Origin: an uncultured Prevotella sp.
GTDB taxonomy: Bacteria > Bacteroidota > Bacteroidia > Bacteroidales > Bacteroidaceae
NCBI GenBank assembly: GCA_934120735.1
Contig: CAKOVA010000043.1
Span: 1 to 16,618 of the forward strand
Length of the DNA stretch: 16,618 bases
Reading direction: 5' to 3'
Below the pieces are notes generated by a model, which was not told where the DNA came from, did no database searches, and was given only the letters and a program-made list of their open reading frames with translations. This document shows, in pieces, positions 14,128 to 16,618 of the stretch (position 1 is the stretch's first letter; each line of letters begins with the position of its first letter). The position numbers were made by a program, and so were the translations under genes.

Positions 14128-16368
14128 ATGAAAAAAATTATTCTTGCATTACTTTTAGCACCTCCGATTTTTGCTTGGGCACAACAAACAAATTGGCAGC
14201 AGGTAGCATTACATACAGAAAAGGCAGTTAAAAAGCACTTGAGTAGTGATGTTTTGGCATCTCCAACATGGATAGACAAATCTACATTTGTGAATTATCA
14301 TCGCATGGAGAATGGTCAATTGGTGCGTTATATCTTAGATGCAAAGACGGGGAAGCGAGAAAAATTAATTGCTGATGTACCTGCTTTCCTGAAGCAATAT
14401 CAACAACTTACAGGCGATACGGCTTTTGGTAATAACCAATTACGATACCTGAACGTGCAATTTGTGAAAGGAAACAGTCAACTATTTACTTTTAAAAACA
14501 AAGGTACCACCAAGCTGTTCAATCGAGAAACAGGAAGACTGCAACTTCAGGAGACACCTAAAAAAAGCAATACGCTTGAGAGAAAAGACCGTCGGAAGTA
14601 TTCCTATCAAACCGCTGATTCGGCTTTTACGATGCTTGGTGATCAATACAACCTTTATGTAAGAAACAATATCACGGGAAAAATTAGGCAACTTACCACC
14701 GACGGCAAAGCGTATGCGTCGTATTGTCACCGTTCGGCGAAAGACACACTTTTAGGCAGTAACATTACTGGCAGCTGGTACGGACACCGATTTGTGTGCT
14801 TTATGCAGGACGATAGTGAGGTTGCCGACCTGTATATCATCAACGCATTGGCCAAGCCACGCCCACGGTTAAAAACCAAAAAGATGCCCCTGCCCAATGA
14901 AAAACACGTGCGCCAATACAAGTTGTTTTGGTATAATGCTGATACAGACGAGGCAAAGCTGCTACCTATAGAAAAGTTTAAAGACCAGTATGTAGAATTA
15001 GACGACCGCCATAACGGTCGCGACATTTACTTTACCTGTCGCAGTCGTGGGGTTGATACGTTACAATTATGCCATATCGACGTACAAACAGGAAAGGTGA
15101 GAGCATTGATAACCGAGGTTTCTAAGCCACATCTTAATATTAATGAGATGAATTATCGGTTGGTAAATCATGGTGAGCAAATCATTTGGTGGTCGGATAG
15201 AACAGGACGAGGTAATTATTATCTCTATGATAAAAACGGTAAGTTGCTCCATCGGATAACCCAAGGCGAGCAGTTAGTAGCGAGCACTATTGTACATATT
15301 GACACACTTTCCAATACGATGATCTTTGCTGGTTACGGACAAGAAAAAGGTATTGACCCTAATTATCGATTCTTTTATAGGGTTGCGCTCAGTGGCAAAC
15401 ATCAGCAACTGTTGACACCAGGCAACGGAACACATTCACTTGAGTTCTCGGACAACCGTCAATACGCTATTGACACCTATTCGCGTATGGACATGCCACC
15501 CGTGTTTCAGGTGATAGATGTACGTCATCCAAGCAGCAGATACGAAATAAAGCGTGCCAACGAACAACTGCTTTTGGCAGCAGGTTGGATAAAGCCAAAG
15601 CTTATTTCGGTGAAAGCGCCCGACAAGAAAACAGAATTAACGGGGGTGATGTATCTTCCCTCCAATTTCGATGCCACCAAGAAATATCCTATCATCTCCA
15701 ATGTTTATCCCGGTCCACAAGCCGATCAAGTACCCAGAGCATTTGTGATAGACGACAACGGCAACCAAAGTTTGGCAGAGTTAGGCTTTGTGGTGATTAA
15801 TGTTCAGCCGCGCGGCAGTTCTCCCATTCGTGACAAAGCCTTCTATACCTATGGTTATGGCAATTTAAGAGATTATGCTGTGGGCGATGATAAGCACACC
15901 ATCGAGACGTTGGCTCAACGCTATTCGTTTATTGACCTTGCGCGTGTGGGCATTTATGGTCATTCAGGAGGCGCTGCCGAGTCGGTGACAGCCCTGCTCA
16001 CTTATCCAGATTTCTATAAAGTGGCTGTAGCAGCGTCGGGCAATCATGACAACAATATCTATATACAATGGTGGGGTGAGACGTATCATGGCTTGAAACG
16101 TGTGCCCACCAATATGGAGTTAGCGCACCGACTGAAAGGTAAATTGTTACTTATTTCTGGCGATGTAGACGACAATGTGCCATGGGCTTCTACCCTACGC
16201 ATGGCGAATGCGCTGATTAAAGCCAACAAACGATTCGATTTCATGGTATTACCAGGCATGGATCATGCCGTGTACGGTCCTTATTATGACAATCTGATTC
16301 GTTATTATTTTCGCGATCATCTGTTAAAACTCTCACCGAGAGACATTGATATAGTGAATCATCAATAA
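14128..16368 (+). CDS. S9 family (prolyl oligopeptidase-like) exported peptidase
   Basis: The 746-aa product has a signal peptide (MKKIILALLLAPPIFAWA, cleaved before QQ), an N-terminal beta-propeller region (about 40-480) and a C-terminal alpha/beta-hydrolase domain (about 500-740). The triad is Ser613 in GHSGG, Asp681 in GDVDDNVP and His713 in GMDHAVYG. The fold matches dipeptidyl-peptidase IV and acylaminoacyl-peptidase relatives. The double-Glu motif (DW.YEEE) that binds the substrate amino terminus in DPP IV is not visible, so true DPP IV activity should not be assumed. It would act in the periplasm on short peptides. Its ATG follows the S8 stop with no gap, and the receptor-like gene follows 20 bp later, so it is the middle gene of an operon. 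Confidence 0.93.
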   Translation: MKKIILALLLAPPIFAWAQQTNWQQVALHTEKAVKKHLSSDVLASPTWIDKSTFVNYHRMENGQLVRYILDAKTGKREKLIADVPAFLKQYQQLTGDTAFGNNQLRYLNVQFVKGNSQLFTFKNKGTTKLFNRETGRLQLQETPKKSNTLERKDRRKYSYQTADSAFTMLGDQYNLYVRNNITGKIRQLTTDGKAYASYCHRSAKDTLLGSNITGSWYGHRFVCFMQDDSEVADLYIINALAKPRPRLKTKKMPLPNEKHVRQYKLFWYNADTDEAKLLPIEKFKDQYVELDDRHNGRDIYFTCRSRGVDTLQLCHIDVQTGKVRALITEVSKPHLNINEMNYRLVNHGEQIIWWSDRTGRGNYYLYDKNGKLLHRITQGEQLVASTIVHIDTLSNTMIFAGYGQEKGIDPNYRFFYRVALSGKHQQLLTPGNGTHSLEFSDNRQYAIDTYSRMDMPPVFQVIDVRHPSSRYEIKRANEQLLLAAGWIKPKLISVKAPDKKTELTGVMYLPSNFDATKKYPIISNVYPGPQADQVPRAFVIDDNGNQSLAELGFVVINVQPRGSSPIRDKAFYTYGYGNLRDYAVGDDKHTIETLAQRYSFIDLARVGIYGHSGGAAESVTALLTYPDFYKVAVAASGNHDNNIYIQWWGETYHGLKRVPTNMELAHRLKGKLLLISGDVDDNVPWASTLRMANALIKANKRFDFMVLPGMDHAVYGPYYDNLIRYYFRDHLLKLSPRDIDIVNHQ

Positions 16369-16388
16369 TCTATTTACATTCTTTTTCT

Positions 16389-16618
16389 ATGAGAAAAAAA
16401 ACATTATTATTTTTTTGTTTCTGCCTCATCTCATTGGCAATCGTAGCTCAAAATCCACAAAAGAGCGATGCTATGGTGCAGGTAGTCACTACCATTACTG
16501 ACACAGAAGGCAATCCCTTAGGAGGTGCCACGGTGAAAGTAAAGGGTAAACCTGTCGGAGTGATTGCCGATATGGACGGTAAAATTTCGTTGTGGGTAGA
16601 TAGAGGAAATACCATTAC
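16389..16618 (+). CDS. SusC/TonB-receptor-like outer-membrane protein, 5' end only
   Basis: An ORF starts with ATG at 16389, 20 bp after the S9 gene, and runs open for 76 codons to the window edge. It begins with a signal peptide (MRKKTLLFFCFCLISLAIVA, then QN). A carboxypeptidase-regulatory-like beta-sandwich start follows, with ITDTEGNPLGGATVKVKGK and then a GVIADMDGKISLWV segment. This domain sits at the N-terminus of SusC-type TonB-dependent receptors, whose usual form is V.D..G.PL.GA.V.VKG...G...D.DG.F. The receptor part is beyond the window, so a smaller protein with only this domain is possible. Cotranscription with the two peptidases suggests uptake of peptides they release. Confidence 0.7.
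   Translation, partial: MRKKTLLFFCFCLISLAIVAQNPQKSDAMVQVVTTITDTEGNPLGGATVKVKGKPVGVIADMDGKISLWVDRGNTI

Overview
The window reads as chromosomal DNA of a Bacteroidota bacterium, most like Prevotella or a close relative. The signs are a rimP-nusA-infB operon with Bacteroidota-type long IF2, weak or absent Shine-Dalgarno sequences, exported proteins whose signal peptides end just before Gln, an apparent SusC-type start at the right edge, and repeated use of the Bacteroidota sigma-ABfr promoter (TTTG, about 20 bp, then TAnnTTTG). I found that promoter independently upstream of rimP, a tRNA gene, a toxin-antitoxin-like pair and, with a weaker -33, several other genes. The genus is an inference.

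Layout. Positions 1-5000 hold the leftward translation/transcription operon rimP > nusA > infB. Its leader carries a promoter, a terminator-like hairpin and a possible 27-codon leader ORF. Positions 4977-5668 are a gene-poor stretch with degenerate repeats. Positions 5669-7162 encode an unusual two-part protein: an extended short-chain dehydrogenase/epimerase fused to a C-terminal Cys/His treble-clef-like zinc module. Positions 7369-8402 are an AT-rich islet with a tiny membrane protein (leftward) and a DUF4160/DUF2442-HTH pair (rightward) whose promoter spacer is filled by a perfect inverted repeat. A leftward tRNA-Asn(GTT) with promoter and terminator follows at 8505-8683. Then come a rightward S41 C-terminal processing protease, an outer-membrane beta-barrel protein, a convergent leftward nitroreductase, and from 12512 a rightward apparent operon: secreted S8 subtilase, S9 prolyl-oligopeptidase-like peptidase and a truncated SusC/TonB-receptor-like gene.

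How the genes work together. The left third is core information processing, and its leader suggests feedback through NusA-sensitive termination. The right third is envelope and protein turnover: three exported peptidases of different families, two outer-membrane proteins (one only the first 76 codons), and a plausible digest-then-import arrangement in the S8-S9-receptor operon. The middle islet next to the tRNA looks accessory.

No CRISPR array, insertion sequence, integrase or phage gene was seen. The strongest leads are the dehydrogenase/zinc-finger fusion, the attenuator-like rimP leader, and the operator embedded in the DUF4160/DUF2442 promoter.
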